NCBI GenBank assembly: GCA_964401385.1
Contig: CAYNYF010000014.1
Location: forward strand, 1 to 60,283
From: CAYNYF01 sp964401385
Lineage (GTDB): Bacteria; Planctomycetota; Phycisphaerae; SM23-33
Direction of reading: 5' to 3'
DNA: 60,283 nt
Positions 35,705 to 44,495 of this stretch are shown here, one piece after another. Both the position numbers and the translations under genes were made by a program. Position 1 is the stretch's first letter, and every line of letters begins with the position of its first letter. The notes under the pieces were generated by a model that saw only the letters and a program-made list of their open reading frames with translations, made no database searches and had not been told where the DNA came from.

Positions 35705-36991
35705 ATGGCCAAGACAAAGCAGTACCACGTGAAGGACTTTACCCTGGCCGCGGAAGGCAAGCGGCGGATCCTGTGGGCCGACGGTGACATGCCCGTTCTG
35801 GCGCTGATCCGGCGGCGGTTCGCCAAGGAAAAGCCGCTGCGCGGGCGGCGAATCAGCGGCTGTCTGCACGTCACCGCCGAGACGGCCAACCTGGCAAGGA
35901 CGCTGCGGGCCGGCGGGGCCGACCTGGTGCTGTGCGCGTCCAATCCGCTTTCGACCCAGGACGACGTGGCCGCGTCCCTGGTCAAGGACTTCGGCGTGCG
36001 CGTGTACGCCACCTGCGGTGAGAACCGGAAGGTGTACTACGAGCACATCACCGCCGCCTGCCGGCACCGCCCCTCGATCACGATCGACGACGGGGCCGAC
36101 CTGGTCAACGCCATGCACACGAACATGTCGCGCTTCGCCGGTGACGTCATCGCCTCCATGGAGGAAACCACCACCGGCATGATCCGCCTGCGGGCGATGG
36201 CGGATGGAGGTAAGCTGCGAATTCCCATCATCGCCGTCAACGACGCCGACACCAAGCACCTGTTCGACAACCGCTACGGCACCGGCCAGAGCACCATCGA
36301 CGGCATCATCCGGGCGACTGACTTCCTGCTGGCGGGCAAGCGGGTGGTGGTGGGCGGCTACGGCTGGTGCGGGCGGGGCGTGGCCATGCGCGCACGCGGG
36401 GCCGGGGCCAACGTCATCGTCTGCGAGGTCGACCCCGTCCGGGCACTGGAGGCGACCATGGACGGCTACCTGGTGATGCCCATGGCCGCCGCCGCCGGCG
36501 TGGGCGATCTCTTCGTCACCGCCACCGGCGATATCAACGTCATCGACGTGCCGCACTTCCGGAAGATGAAGGACGGCGCGATCGTCTGCAACAGCGGACA
36601 CTTCAACGTCGAGGTCAACCTGCCCGGCCTGGGGCGGCTGGCCCGGAAGATCAACCGCGGCGTCCGCAGGCTGGTGGACGAGTACGTCCTGCCCGGCGGC
36701 CGCGGCAAGGCGGGAAAGCGCATCCACGTGCTGGCCGAAGGCCGGCTGGTCAACCTGGCCTGCGCCGAAGGCCATCCGGCCAGCGTGATGGACATGTCTT
36801 TTGCCGTGCAGGCCCTCTCGGCCGAGTACGCCGTCGAGAACGCCGGCCGGCTTGAGGTGGCGGTCCACCCGGTTCCCGCGAAGGTCGATTCGTGGGTGGC
36901 CCGGCTGAAGCTGAAATCCATGGGCGTGAAGATCGACAAGCTCACCGCCGAGCAGAAAACGTATCTGGGATCGTCTCACATGGGAACGTAG
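35705..36991 (+). CDS. ahcY: adenosylhomocysteinase
   Basis: A 428-residue NAD-dependent SAH hydrolase, giving adenosine and homocysteine. Landmarks are LHVTAETANLARTL, CASNPLSTQDDVAA, the NAD loop VVVGGYGWCGRGVA, and the C-terminal segment SSHMGT. ATG 35705, with GGAGA just upstream, fits the family N-terminus; the open frame continues 57 bases further up. It follows the ArsR-methyltransferase gene by 88 bases on the same strand, implying shared control. Confidence 0.96.
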   Translation: MAKTKQYHVKDFTLAAEGKRRILWADGDMPVLALIRRRFAKEKPLRGRRISGCLHVTAETANLARTLRAGGADLVLCASNPLSTQDDVAASLVKDFGVRVYATCGENRKVYYEHITAACRHRPSITIDDGADLVNAMHTNMSRFAGDVIASMEETTTGMIRLRAMADGGKLRIPIIAVNDADTKHLFDNRYGTGQSTIDGIIRATDFLLAGKRVVVGGYGWCGRGVAMRARGAGANVIVCEVDPVRALEATMDGYLVMPMAAAAGVGDLFVTATGDINVIDVPHFRKMKDGAIVCNSGHFNVEVNLPGLGRLARKINRGVRRLVDEYVLPGGRGKAGKRIHVLAEGRLVNLACAEGHPASVMDMSFAVQALSAEYAVENAGRLEVAVHPVPAKVDSWVARLKLKSMGVKIDKLTAEQKTYLGSSHMGT

Positions 36992-37064
36992 TCGATGGTC
37001 GATTTGCGCTTCTGGGTTGCCGATGGTCCGGCCCGGCGCGTCGAGAGTCGAGAATCGGACGTGG

Positions 37065-38144
37065 TCAGAGCCGCCGAATCGCCGCGGCCGAGGCCGGGGC
37101 GATCATTCGGGCGAGGGCGACGTCGTCGGCCGTGAAGGGCTGTTCGCCCTTGCGGTAGAGCACCGCCAAGCCGATGAGCTGACCTTCGCCGATCATCAGC
37201 GGAACCACCATGAGCACAATGCCGACGATGAGCCCCCGCAGGCTCTCCGGGAACATCTCGGCGTGCTCCATCGCGTCCAGCACCGCCACCTCCGGCTCCA
37301 CAAGAATGCCCGGCACGGTGGCGGCGGCCAGGTGCTGGCAGAAGTTGGCCCCGTCGGGGGTGGGCACGCCGAAGCGCCCGGCCACTTGCAGTTCGGCCTC
37401 GTCGTCGCACAGCATGGCCACGCCGTAAACCGGCCCGCTGCGGAGGGCGAACTGGCGGAAGAACAGGCTGAAGATCTCGTCTTCGTTCCCGCAGGAGACG
37501 AGGTCCTGCTGATACTCGATTGCGAACTTCTGGCGCTCGATCTGCTCCTGTAGTCCGCGGCAGGTCGCCGTCAGGTTCGCGCACGTCGAGGAAAGCACCT
37601 CGTAGCCGCGACGGCGCTGGCGGCTGACCTGGCGGGTGAGTTCGCGCAGACGGCGATACCGCCGCTGCAATTGTCGCTCTCTGTCGTGGCGGCGGAGTTC
37701 GCCGGTGACGATCCGGCGCAGCCGGGCGAGGTCGAGGGGCTTTCTGATTAGCTCGACGGGCCTGCGCTGAGAGGCCTGGGCGAAGGCGTTGGCATCGGCA
37801 TAGCCGGTGATGAAGATGGCCGGCAGATCCTGGAACTCCTCGCGCAGCCGGTCGACCACCTCCAGCCCGGAGCAATCGCCCAGGCGGATGTCGGCGATGA
37901 CGATGGCGGGCTTGTGCCTGTGGGCGGCTTGAATGGCCTCCTGCCCGCTGCCGGCTCCGACCACCTCCAGACCGGCGCCGCGGAGGGCGTCGGCGAGCAT
38001 CGCGCGGATTTCCGGCTCGTCGTCGACGATGAGGACGTGTGCGGGCTCCCGCCCGCGGTGGGTCAGCAGGGCGTCGGCTCGGCGGGGGACCGTGGCAACT
38101 CCAGCAGGACCGTCGTACCCTGGTTGAGCCGGCTTTCGATCCAT
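37065..38144 (-). CDS. receiver-GAF response regulator without DNA-binding domain
   Basis: A 359-residue protein: a receiver at ~35-145 with phosphoacceptor D85 (VIADIRLGD), T113 and K135 all present; a basic helical linker at ~150-205 that may form a coiled coil; and a GAF-like sensory domain at ~215-358. No DNA-binding or enzymatic output domain is seen, so it likely works by protein contacts. Its start overlaps the end of the histidine kinase gene by 82 bases, the third gene of the operon. The next in-frame Met is inside the receiver, so the long overlap appears real. Confidence 0.85.
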   Translation of the reverse strand: MDRKPAQPGYDGPAGVATVPRRADALLTHRGREPAHVLIVDDEPEIRAMLADALRGAGLEVVGAGSGQEAIQAAHRHKPAIVIADIRLGDCSGLEVVDRLREEFQDLPAIFITGYADANAFAQASQRRPVELIRKPLDLARLRRIVTGELRRHDRERQLQRRYRRLRELTRQVSRQRRRGYEVLSSTCANLTATCRGLQEQIERQKFAIEYQQDLVSCGNEDEIFSLFFRQFALRSGPVYGVAMLCDDEAELQVAGRFGVPTPDGANFCQHLAAATVPGILVEPEVAVLDAMEHAEMFPESLRGLIVGIVLMVVPLMIGEGQLIGLAVLYRKGEQPFTADDVALARMIAPASAAAIRRL

Positions 38145-40339
38145 ATCCTTCCGCCGTTGGCCTGCACGGTGCGCTTGGCCCGGGCCAGGCCCATGCCTCT
38201 TCCGCGCCCGGCGGGGCGAGCGGAATAGAACGGCGTGAACGCCGCCGCCAGCGTGGCCGGGTCCATCCCCGGGCCGTTGTCGATCACGCGGATCAGCACC
38301 CGGCCCGAGCGGCCCTGCCCGCGGGCCTCGAAACGGACCGCGACCGCCCCGCCGGTGGCCGTGGCCGCGTTCCGGACCAATTCGACCAGAACTTCCTCAA
38401 TCTGAGCGGGGTCCACCCATGCCGCCGGGCAGTCGTCCGCAACCTGTATATCGACTGTCGCTTGGCCGGTCTTTTGTACTTGCTCGCCGCCGAGCTTTTT
38501 TCTTGCCGCCGACAGCAGGTTTTGGACGGAGACAGCTTCGGGCGCCGGGGCATTCGGGCGGGCGAAGGCCAGCAGGTCGGTGATGATGTCGCTGATCTCC
38601 TGGGCCTTCTGGGCGATCAGGTTGGCCGCTTCGCGGTCCTTTTTGGCTCGAACTCGCTCGGCCAGGAGTTGCGCGCGTCCGGCGATGACGGCCAGGGGAT
38701 TGTTGATCTCGTGGGCGGCTCCGGCGGCCATCTCCCCCACCGCCGCCAGGGCGTCCGCCTCGGCCAGGGCCTCCCGCGTCTCGGCCAGTTGTCGCGAGGC
38801 CGCGGCCAGCGACTCCGCCAGTTCGTCGGCCCTGGCCCGCTCGACGGCGCCGGCCAGCACGAACGAGGCCAGCTCCAGCAGCGGGCCGACGTGCTCGGCG
38901 TCGGCCTCGGCCGCCGGGGGCGCACCCGGCAGCAATACGCCGCCCACCCATCGACCCTCGGCCCACAAGGGCAGACACGTGTACAGGTTCAGGTCCAGCA
39001 CGTCCGAGAAGGCCTCGGCGCCGAGCAGGTCCTCCCGCAGCAGCTCGCGTGCCGGGAAGCTTCGCCCCGGCGGCGGCGGCGCCGTCGCCCGACACGCCCC
39101 GAAGCGGAAGACCTCCCGGCCGGATGGCTCGCCGACCGCCAGCGCCACCTGCCGCCCCTGGTCGCACACGGCAAAGGCGCACACGGGCAGCCTGGCCGGC
39201 TGGCACGCGCGGGCGGCCCGCGAAAATGCCCGGGCAATTTCGAGGCACGTCTGATGCAGGGGCATGGACGGCTTGACTCGCCGGATCAGATCCCGCACCC
39301 GGTCCAGGGCCTTCAGCGTTCCTTCCAGCTCCGCGGCCCGCGCGGCCAGGGCCTTGTTGCGCCCGGCCAATTCCGCCCCCGTCTCGGCCAGCACCACGGG
39401 ATACGCCGCCTGCGCCCGGGCGACTGGGGAGGCGGCGCCGCCAAGCTCTTCGAGCCTGGCGGGCACCCCGGCCGCCAGGTCCGCCAAGTCTTCGCCCGCC
39501 AGCCCAACCTGCCGCGCCAACTCGACGCTGCCGCTCAGCAGCCCGGCCCCGTCGAAGCCGAAGCCGCGCTCCACGGCAATCGCGTCGGCCAGTTGCACCA
39601 GCCCCACCAGCCGGGCGCCGCTCAGCGTCGCCGGCAGCGTTTCCAGCGGCTGGTGATGCAGCCAGATCACCTGTTGCAGCCGCGCCGGCAACCGCCACCG
39701 CTGGGCCAACCGCCGGCCCACGTCGGTGTGGTCGATGCCGAGCAGCTCCCGCTCGGCCCGGCAGGCCGGAAGCTGCCGGCGACGGGCGCTCTCCTGGATG
39801 CGGCGGAAGCTTTTGGGAAGGCAGTATGCGATCGCCGGCTTTCCGATGTCGTGCAGCAGCCCGGACAGGAACGCGACCGGCGGGGCTACCTCCCCGTCCT
39901 GGCGTTTGGCCGCGGCCTCGGCGATGGTCGCCACCGCCAGGCAGTGGCGGCTGAACTGCTCCGGGTCCAGGGCGTCACCGGCCGGCTCGGCCGTCTGGAA
40001 TACCTTCATGCCCAACACGGCCGAGCGGACCCCCTCCACGCCGAGAACGTCGATGGCCTCCCGGATGCTGTGGACGGTCCTTTCCGGTCGCTCCCGGACC
40101 GCCAGGGAAACTAGCCGGGCGGCGACCGACGCATCCGTGCCGGCGGCGCGGGCGAGTTCGTCCCCGTCCGCCCGGTCCGCCCCGGTGAGGCTGAGCACGC
40201 GGGCGACAGCCGCCGGCCGCGCCGGTAGCGAATCGAGCTGGCGGAAGAGCAGCTCGAGTTGGTGGAGATGAACCCGCTTCCGGACAGCCCCGCTTCCTGC
40301 CGGTTCGTCGATGTGGAAAGTCTCCGACACCTGGACCAA
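38063..40339 (-). CDS. HDOD-domain histidine kinase
   Basis: A 758-residue kinase. Residues ~25-230 are an HDOD domain, with the paired His-Asp at 163-164 (GLLHDIGKP); ~350-500 look like a GAF-type sensor; then the dimerisation/phosphoacceptor helix with His543 (GAAHEINNPL), N-box N657 (ELVRNAAT), G1 box DNGPG at 687-691, and the ATP lid (FYSARPAGRGRGMGLA). There is no membrane segment, so it is cytosolic. It lies 4 bases downstream of the HTH-receiver gene and overlaps the receiver-GAF gene, giving a complete two-component operon with two receivers. HDOD fused to a kinase suggests coupling of signalling to cell state, a hypothesis only. Confidence 0.9.
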   Translation of the reverse strand: MVQVSETFHIDEPAGSGAVRKRVHLHQLELLFRQLDSLPARPAAVARVLSLTGADRADGDELARAAGTDASVAARLVSLAVRERPERTVHSIREAIDVLGVEGVRSAVLGMKVFQTAEPAGDALDPEQFSRHCLAVATIAEAAAKRQDGEVAPPVAFLSGLLHDIGKPAIAYCLPKSFRRIQESARRRQLPACRAERELLGIDHTDVGRRLAQRWRLPARLQQVIWLHHQPLETLPATLSGARLVGLVQLADAIAVERGFGFDGAGLLSGSVELARQVGLAGEDLADLAAGVPARLEELGGAASPVARAQAAYPVVLAETGAELAGRNKALAARAAELEGTLKALDRVRDLIRRVKPSMPLHQTCLEIARAFSRAARACQPARLPVCAFAVCDQGRQVALAVGEPSGREVFRFGACRATAPPPPGRSFPARELLREDLLGAEAFSDVLDLNLYTCLPLWAEGRWVGGVLLPGAPPAAEADAEHVGPLLELASFVLAGAVERARADELAESLAAASRQLAETREALAEADALAAVGEMAAGAAHEINNPLAVIAGRAQLLAERVRAKKDREAANLIAQKAQEISDIITDLLAFARPNAPAPEAVSVQNLLSAARKKLGGEQVQKTGQATVDIQVADDCPAAWVDPAQIEEVLVELVRNAATATGGAVAVRFEARGQGRSGRVLIRVIDNGPGMDPATLAAAFTPFYSARPAGRGRGMGLARAKRTVQANGGRIWIESRLNQGTTVLLELPRSPAEPTPC

Positions 40340-40343
40340 TCCG

Positions 40344-40931
40344 TTACCGTTTGCCGGCTTTCACCAGCTCCACGATGCGATCGATGACCGCGGATATCTT
40401 GAACGGTTTCTTGAGGAAATCGTCGGCACCGGCCTTCAGCAGGCCGTCGACCGCCGACTTCTTGATCACCCCGGAGATGATGAGGATTCGGATGTGCTGG
40501 AGGTCCTCACTTTCGCGGATGGTCCGGCACACCACGTTGCCGTTGACGTCGGGAAGCATGTAGTCCAGCACGATCACGTCCGGTCGAAACCTGTTCGCCT
40601 CAATGCCCGCGTCGAAGCCCGTCTGGGCCGTCCGCGTCTCGAAGCGCCCGTCCTTGGCCAGGGCGTCCACGAACAGCTCCACGATGTCCGGGTCGTCGTC
40701 CACCACCAGCACTTTGAACTTGTCGGATTCCAGGGCGTCCAGGGGGATGCCGTGCTCCTTCATGAACTTGACCAGCTTCTCCCGCGGAATCCTCCGGAAC
40801 TTGCTGCCGGGAACGCGGAAGCCGCCCAACTGGCCGTTGTCGAAGCAGCGAATGATCGTCTGTTGGGAGAGGCCGCAGATTTCGGCCGCATCCCCGGTGG
40901 TAAAGACGCTCTTGTGTCGTAGCTTGCCCAT
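40344..40931 (-). CDS. HTH (excisionase/MerR-like) plus receiver, response regulator
   Basis: A 195-residue protein with an N-terminal HTH at ~9-55 (FTTGDAAEICGLSQQTIIRCF, then GFRVPGSKFRRIP) and an intact receiver at ~72-193: acidic pocket VVDDDPD, phosphoacceptor D123 (IVLDYMLPD), and K175 (FLKKPF). It is a close paralogue of 26324-26896, which has lost the key residues. ATG 40931 was chosen because GGAGG lies 6 bases before it. It is the first gene of the signalling operon and the natural phosphate acceptor of the adjacent kinase. Confidence 0.92.
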   Translation of the reverse strand: MGKLRHKSVFTTGDAAEICGLSQQTIIRCFDNGQLGGFRVPGSKFRRIPREKLVKFMKEHGIPLDALESDKFKVLVVDDDPDIVELFVDALAKDGRFETRTAQTGFDAGIEANRFRPDVIVLDYMLPDVNGNVVCRTIRESEDLQHIRILIISGVIKKSAVDGLLKAGADDFLKKPFKISAVIDRIVELVKAGKR

Positions 40932-40989
40932 CTTGCCTCCCAGATCTCCTGACGCAGATGACGCACCCGAAGCGGCATGCAGCAAGGCT

Positions 40990-41019
40990 AAACTACCAGC
41001 CTTACCTAATAATCGTCAA
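40990..41019 (-). promoter_or_regulatory. promoter of the two-component operon
   Basis: Minus strand: TTGACG (41019-41014), 18-bp spacer, TAGTTT (40995-40990). The leader to ATG 40931 would be about 50 nt and holds GGAGG. The surrounding ~130 bases are distinctly AT-richer than the rest of the window. Confidence 0.5.
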
Positions 41020-41115
41020 CCTACCAAGACGACTTAGCTTATCCAGGCCATGCATTTTAACAAGCTTGCCCTGCTTTGTCAGTCTAATTATAGCGCCAAC
41101 TCGAGAATTTAGCAT
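41002..41115 (-). CDS. candidate small basic protein (37 residues)
   Basis: An ATG at 41115 opens 37 codons ending in TAA at 41002. The peptide begins MLNSRVGAII and continues RLTKQGKLVKMHGLDKLSRL; it is strongly basic and amphipathic. A GGGAGGG lies about 11 bases upstream. It lies in the AT-rich patch before the signalling operon and covers that operon's proposed -35, so it could be a leader peptide, an independent small protein, or chance. No family is recognised. It is the only coding candidate in the 460-bp gap 40932-41391. Confidence 0.3.
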   Translation of the reverse strand: MLNSRVGAIIRLTKQGKLVKMHGLDKLSRLGRLTIIR

Positions 41116-41391
41116 TTTCCCAACACCCTCCCTATCGGGCAGAGCCCCGGCATGACCGGCGGGCGGACCGCCCCAAGCGAACATCCGCGTGGGCGGCACG
41201 CGGCGGCGGCCGTAATTGCATCCAAGTCCTGGAAAAAGGGAAATGGGTTGTGTAAGTTCAGTTCCAAAAAGGGCAAAGCGGGCACCAGCCACGCCGTCAG
41301 GGCGTGTGGCCAAAGGGTCTCGGCCGGCGCATTCCGGCGCGTCCGGCGGGCGCTGCCCGAGAGGCCCCCTGGCCCGGAGGCGGACTGCCAG

Positions 41392-42453
41392 TTGGAACTG
41401 ACGAGTGACGATTTCGATTACGAGCTGCCTGCTGAGCGGATCGCACAGGAGCCGGTCAGCCCGCGGGACAGCTCCCGTCTGATGGTATTGGAGCGGCGGA
41501 CCGGCCGGCGCGGCCATCACGTCTTCCGCGAGCTGCCGGAGCTGCTTGGCGCGGGCGACGTGCTCGTCCTGAACGACACCCGCGTCGTCCCGGCGAAGTT
41601 CGCATGTCGCCGTCGGACCGGAGGGCGAATCGAGGGGCTGTTCCTCCGCGAGCTTTCCCCGGGAGAATGGGAGGTGATGCTCAAGGGCGCGGGCCGGTGC
41701 CGGGCGGGCGAGGAATTGACCTTTGTCCGTGCCGCGGAGGTCAAGGCGGTGCTGCTGGCCAGCGCGGGTGAAGGCGTCTGGCGCCTGGGCGTCAGCGGCC
41801 GGGCGGGCGCGCCGGAGCTGCTCCAGCGCGTCGGCGCCACCCCGCTTCCGCCGTACATCCGCCGGCCCGGCAGACTCTCGGACTCTCAAGACCGGCAGAG
41901 CTATCAGACGGTGTATGCGGCCGACGCGGGCGCGGTGGCGGCGCCGACGGCCGGGCTGCACTTCACCGAGGCACTGCTGGACGCGGCGCGGGCCAGGGGC
42001 GTCGAGACGGTCTTCGTCACGCTGCACGTGGGGCTGGGCACGTTCGCCCCGGTCAAGGCCCACAGGATCGACCGGCATCGCATGCACGCGGAGTTCTACC
42101 GGCTCGGCGCCGAGGCGGCCGGGGCGGTCGCCGCGGCCAAGGGTTCCGGGCGGGGGGTCGTTGCCGTCGGCACCACCAGCGTCCGCGTGCTGGAGGCGAC
42201 GGCGGCGGCCGGGCCGCTTGCGGCCGGCGAAGGCTGGACGAACCTGTTCATTCATCCGCCGGCGGAGTTCCGCGTGGTCGACGCCCTGCTGACGAACTTC
42301 CACCTGCCGCGATCGACGCTGCTGATGCTGGTGGCGGCGTTCTGCGCCCCGGGCGCGACCGACGGGGTCGGCATGATCCTCGACGCCTACGCCGAGGCGA
42401 TCAGAGAAGGATACCGCTTCTACTCCTACGGCGACGCCATGCTCATTCTCTGA
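41392..42453 (+). CDS. queA: S-adenosylmethionine:tRNA ribosyltransferase-isomerase
   Basis: A 353-residue enzyme that moves the ribosyl part of SAM to preQ1-tRNA, giving epoxyqueuosine. The family N-terminus (DFDYELPAERIAQEP then RDSSRLMVL) starts 6 residues after a TTG at 41392, with GGAGG 11 bases upstream; no in-frame ATG lies near, and a longer open frame upstream gives a tail unlike the family. Other motifs are LNDTRVVPAKF, AAPTAGLHFTEALL, LHVGLGTFAPV, TTSVRVLEA and TNFHLPRSTLLMLV. No other queuosine gene and no preQ1 riboswitch is seen nearby. Confidence 0.93.
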   Translation: MELTSDDFDYELPAERIAQEPVSPRDSSRLMVLERRTGRRGHHVFRELPELLGAGDVLVLNDTRVVPAKFACRRRTGGRIEGLFLRELSPGEWEVMLKGAGRCRAGEELTFVRAAEVKAVLLASAGEGVWRLGVSGRAGAPELLQRVGATPLPPYIRRPGRLSDSQDRQSYQTVYAADAGAVAAPTAGLHFTEALLDAARARGVETVFVTLHVGLGTFAPVKAHRIDRHRMHAEFYRLGAEAAGAVAAAKGSGRGVVAVGTTSVRVLEATAAAGPLAAGEGWTNLFIHPPAEFRVVDALLTNFHLPRSTLLMLVAAFCAPGATDGVGMILDAYAEAIREGYRFYSYGDAMLIL

Positions 42454-42502
42454 CCGCCCCGCCGGGTGCGGCGCGGAAGTGGCCTTGCGGGCAGCGCCGG
42501 AG

Positions 42503-42508
42503 TAGAAT
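42503..42508 (+). promoter_or_regulatory. leaderless-type -10 of dsbD
   Basis: TAGAAT ends 7 nt before the ATG at 42516. A -35 at 17 bp (TGGCCT, 42480-42485) is weak. Confidence 0.45.
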
Positions 42509-42515
42509 TCCCGGG

Positions 42516-44420
42516 ATGAGGCGCAATCGGTGGAGAAATACTATGTCTGGCTCGATCAAGGGCATGACGTTTGTGGCGGCTGTCTTGGTCTGCGCCGTCG
42601 CCGCGGCCCAGCCGGGCGGTGATCTTCTCCGCCGGGCGGACTCGCCGCTGCTGACGGACAGGCCCGCTGAGAACTTCTCGGCCAGGGTGATCGTCTCCCA
42701 CGAGACCGTCAGCCCGGGCGAGCCCTTCCACGTGGCCGTGGAAATGACCGTGGCCAAGGGCGCATGGCTGTACGGCCCGGTGCCCGGCCCGACGCCGCTG
42801 CCGCTGAAGCTCGCCGCGGGTGAGTCCGAGCTGCGGGTCGGGCAGGCGCTGTTCGCCCCGACGACCACACACCTGACGCCAACCGGCAAGGGAACCGAAC
42901 TCAACCACGTCTACGAGGGCAAGGGGTACGCATTCCTGCCGGTCACCGCGCCGGCCGGCCTCAAGCCGGGGCTGTATGAGCTGCCGGTGAAAATCACCGG
43001 CCAGGTCTGCCATGAGTCCGGGCTCTGTGAGATGGTCGGGCGGGACCTGACCGCGACGGTCAGGATCGGCGCCGCGACGACGCCCGGGTCGGACTGGACC
43101 GATCGACTCAGCCAGGCCCTTTCGCAGTCGAAGACCACCGAGCAATGGGCCGCGATCCTGGCGGCCGGCGCCCCCGCCGGCGCTTCCGCCAAGCAGGCCG
43201 CCCGCCCGCCCGGGGCGGACCTCACCGTGGCCACGGGAGTGGGCCTGGCCCTGCTGGCCGGGCTAATCCTCAACATCATGCCCTGCGTCCTGCCGGTGAT
43301 TCCCCTGCGGCTGCTTTCTCTGCTAGCTCAGGCGGGCGGGTCCCGGCGGCGGTTCGTGACCTTGGGGTTGGCCTTTGCCGTCGGCATCGTGCTGTTCTTC
43401 GCGGCCATCGCCGCCCTGAACGTCGGCCTGAGGCTGGCCGTGGAGTACAAGCTCCAGTGGGGAGATCCGTTCCGGTATCCGGCGTTCGTCATCGCCATGG
43501 CCCTGCTGCTGGTGGTCTTGGCGGCCAACATGTTCGGCGTGTTCACCGTCGGCGTGCCGGGGGGCCTGGCCGCGATCGAAGCCGGCCCGGGCGTGCTCGG
43601 GGCGGTCGGCATGGGCTTCCTGATGGCCATCCTGGCGACGCCGTGCAGCTTTGCCATCCTCGCCACCGCCTTCGGCTGGGCGCAATTCCAGCCGCTCTGG
43701 CTGGGAACGGTGGGAATCCTACTGATCGGTGTGGGCATGGCCGCCCCCCACGCCGTGCTGGCGGCATTCCCGGGGATCGTCTCTCGCATCCCCCGGGCCG
43801 GGCGCTGGAGCGAATTGTTCAAGCAGTTCGTGGGTTTTGTGTTCCTGATGATCGCGGCGTGGCTGGTGGGCACGCAGATGAAGGAGGCCTACCCCGCCTG
43901 GGTGCTGGCGTACGCGGTGGTGCTGGCGACGTGCGCGTGGGTTTGGGGGGCCTGGGTCGGCTACGACGCCCCGGCCGGGAGGAAGTGGGCGGTCCGCGTC
44001 GCGGCGGTGGCGATCGCGGGCGGAGCGGGGCTGTGGATGCTGAGCCCGCCCAGGCCACCGGCCGTGGTTATGCGCCCGTTCGACGCCGCCGAGATCGCCC
44101 GCGTCCGGGCGGAGGGAAAGCCCGTGCTGGTGAAGTTCTCCGCCTCCTGGTGCCTGAAGTGCAAGCTGCTGGACGCGCAGATCTTCAACGATCCCGAGGT
44201 GGCGGCGGCCCTGGCCGGTCGCGGCGTCGTGGCCTTCACCGGCGACGTCACCAGGAGCGAGATGCCCGCCAATGACATGCTCTACGGCCAGCTCGCCCAG
44301 CCGGGCCCGCCCGTGACGGCCATTTTCGCCAAGGGGCTGCCGCAGCCCATCCTCCTGGTCGGCTCGTTCAGCAAGGACGACCTGCTGGCGGCCGTGGACG
44401 CCGCCCGAGCCGGATCGTGA
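42516..44420 (+). CDS. dsbD: DsbD-type thiol:disulfide interchange protein
   Basis: A 634-residue membrane protein that carries reducing equivalents from cytosolic thioredoxin across the membrane. After a signal sequence comes an N-terminal DsbD-alpha domain with Cys165 and Cys171 (GQVCHESGLC), then an eight-helix core (~240-510) whose redox pair is C257 (NIMPCVLP) and C377 (LATPCSFA), and a C-terminal thioredoxin fold with C546-L-K-C549. All three redox centres are intact, as in a complete DsbD. It may serve cytochrome maturation or periplasmic disulfide reduction. Probably leaderless from a promoter at 42503. Confidence 0.93.
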   Translation: MRRNRWRNTMSGSIKGMTFVAAVLVCAVAAAQPGGDLLRRADSPLLTDRPAENFSARVIVSHETVSPGEPFHVAVEMTVAKGAWLYGPVPGPTPLPLKLAAGESELRVGQALFAPTTTHLTPTGKGTELNHVYEGKGYAFLPVTAPAGLKPGLYELPVKITGQVCHESGLCEMVGRDLTATVRIGAATTPGSDWTDRLSQALSQSKTTEQWAAILAAGAPAGASAKQAARPPGADLTVATGVGLALLAGLILNIMPCVLPVIPLRLLSLLAQAGGSRRRFVTLGLAFAVGIVLFFAAIAALNVGLRLAVEYKLQWGDPFRYPAFVIAMALLLVVLAANMFGVFTVGVPGGLAAIEAGPGVLGAVGMGFLMAILATPCSFAILATAFGWAQFQPLWLGTVGILLIGVGMAAPHAVLAAFPGIVSRIPRAGRWSELFKQFVGFVFLMIAAWLVGTQMKEAYPAWVLAYAVVLATCAWVWGAWVGYDAPAGRKWAVRVAAVAIAGGAGLWMLSPPRPPAVVMRPFDAAEIARVRAEGKPVLVKFSASWCLKCKLLDAQIFNDPEVAAALAGRGVVAFTGDVTRSEMPANDMLYGQLAQPGPPVTAIFAKGLPQPILLVGSFSKDDLLAAVDAARAGS

Positions 44421-44495
44421 CGGCATCTTCGATTTGCGTTTTCGCGCGCCAAGCCGCAAGATGGCCGTCCCGTTTTCTCTCGAAAAGGAATCCCA

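Noticed and set aside
41120..41391. preQ1 riboswitch before queA
   Set aside because: No preQ1 pseudoknot core was found; the region looks unstructured.
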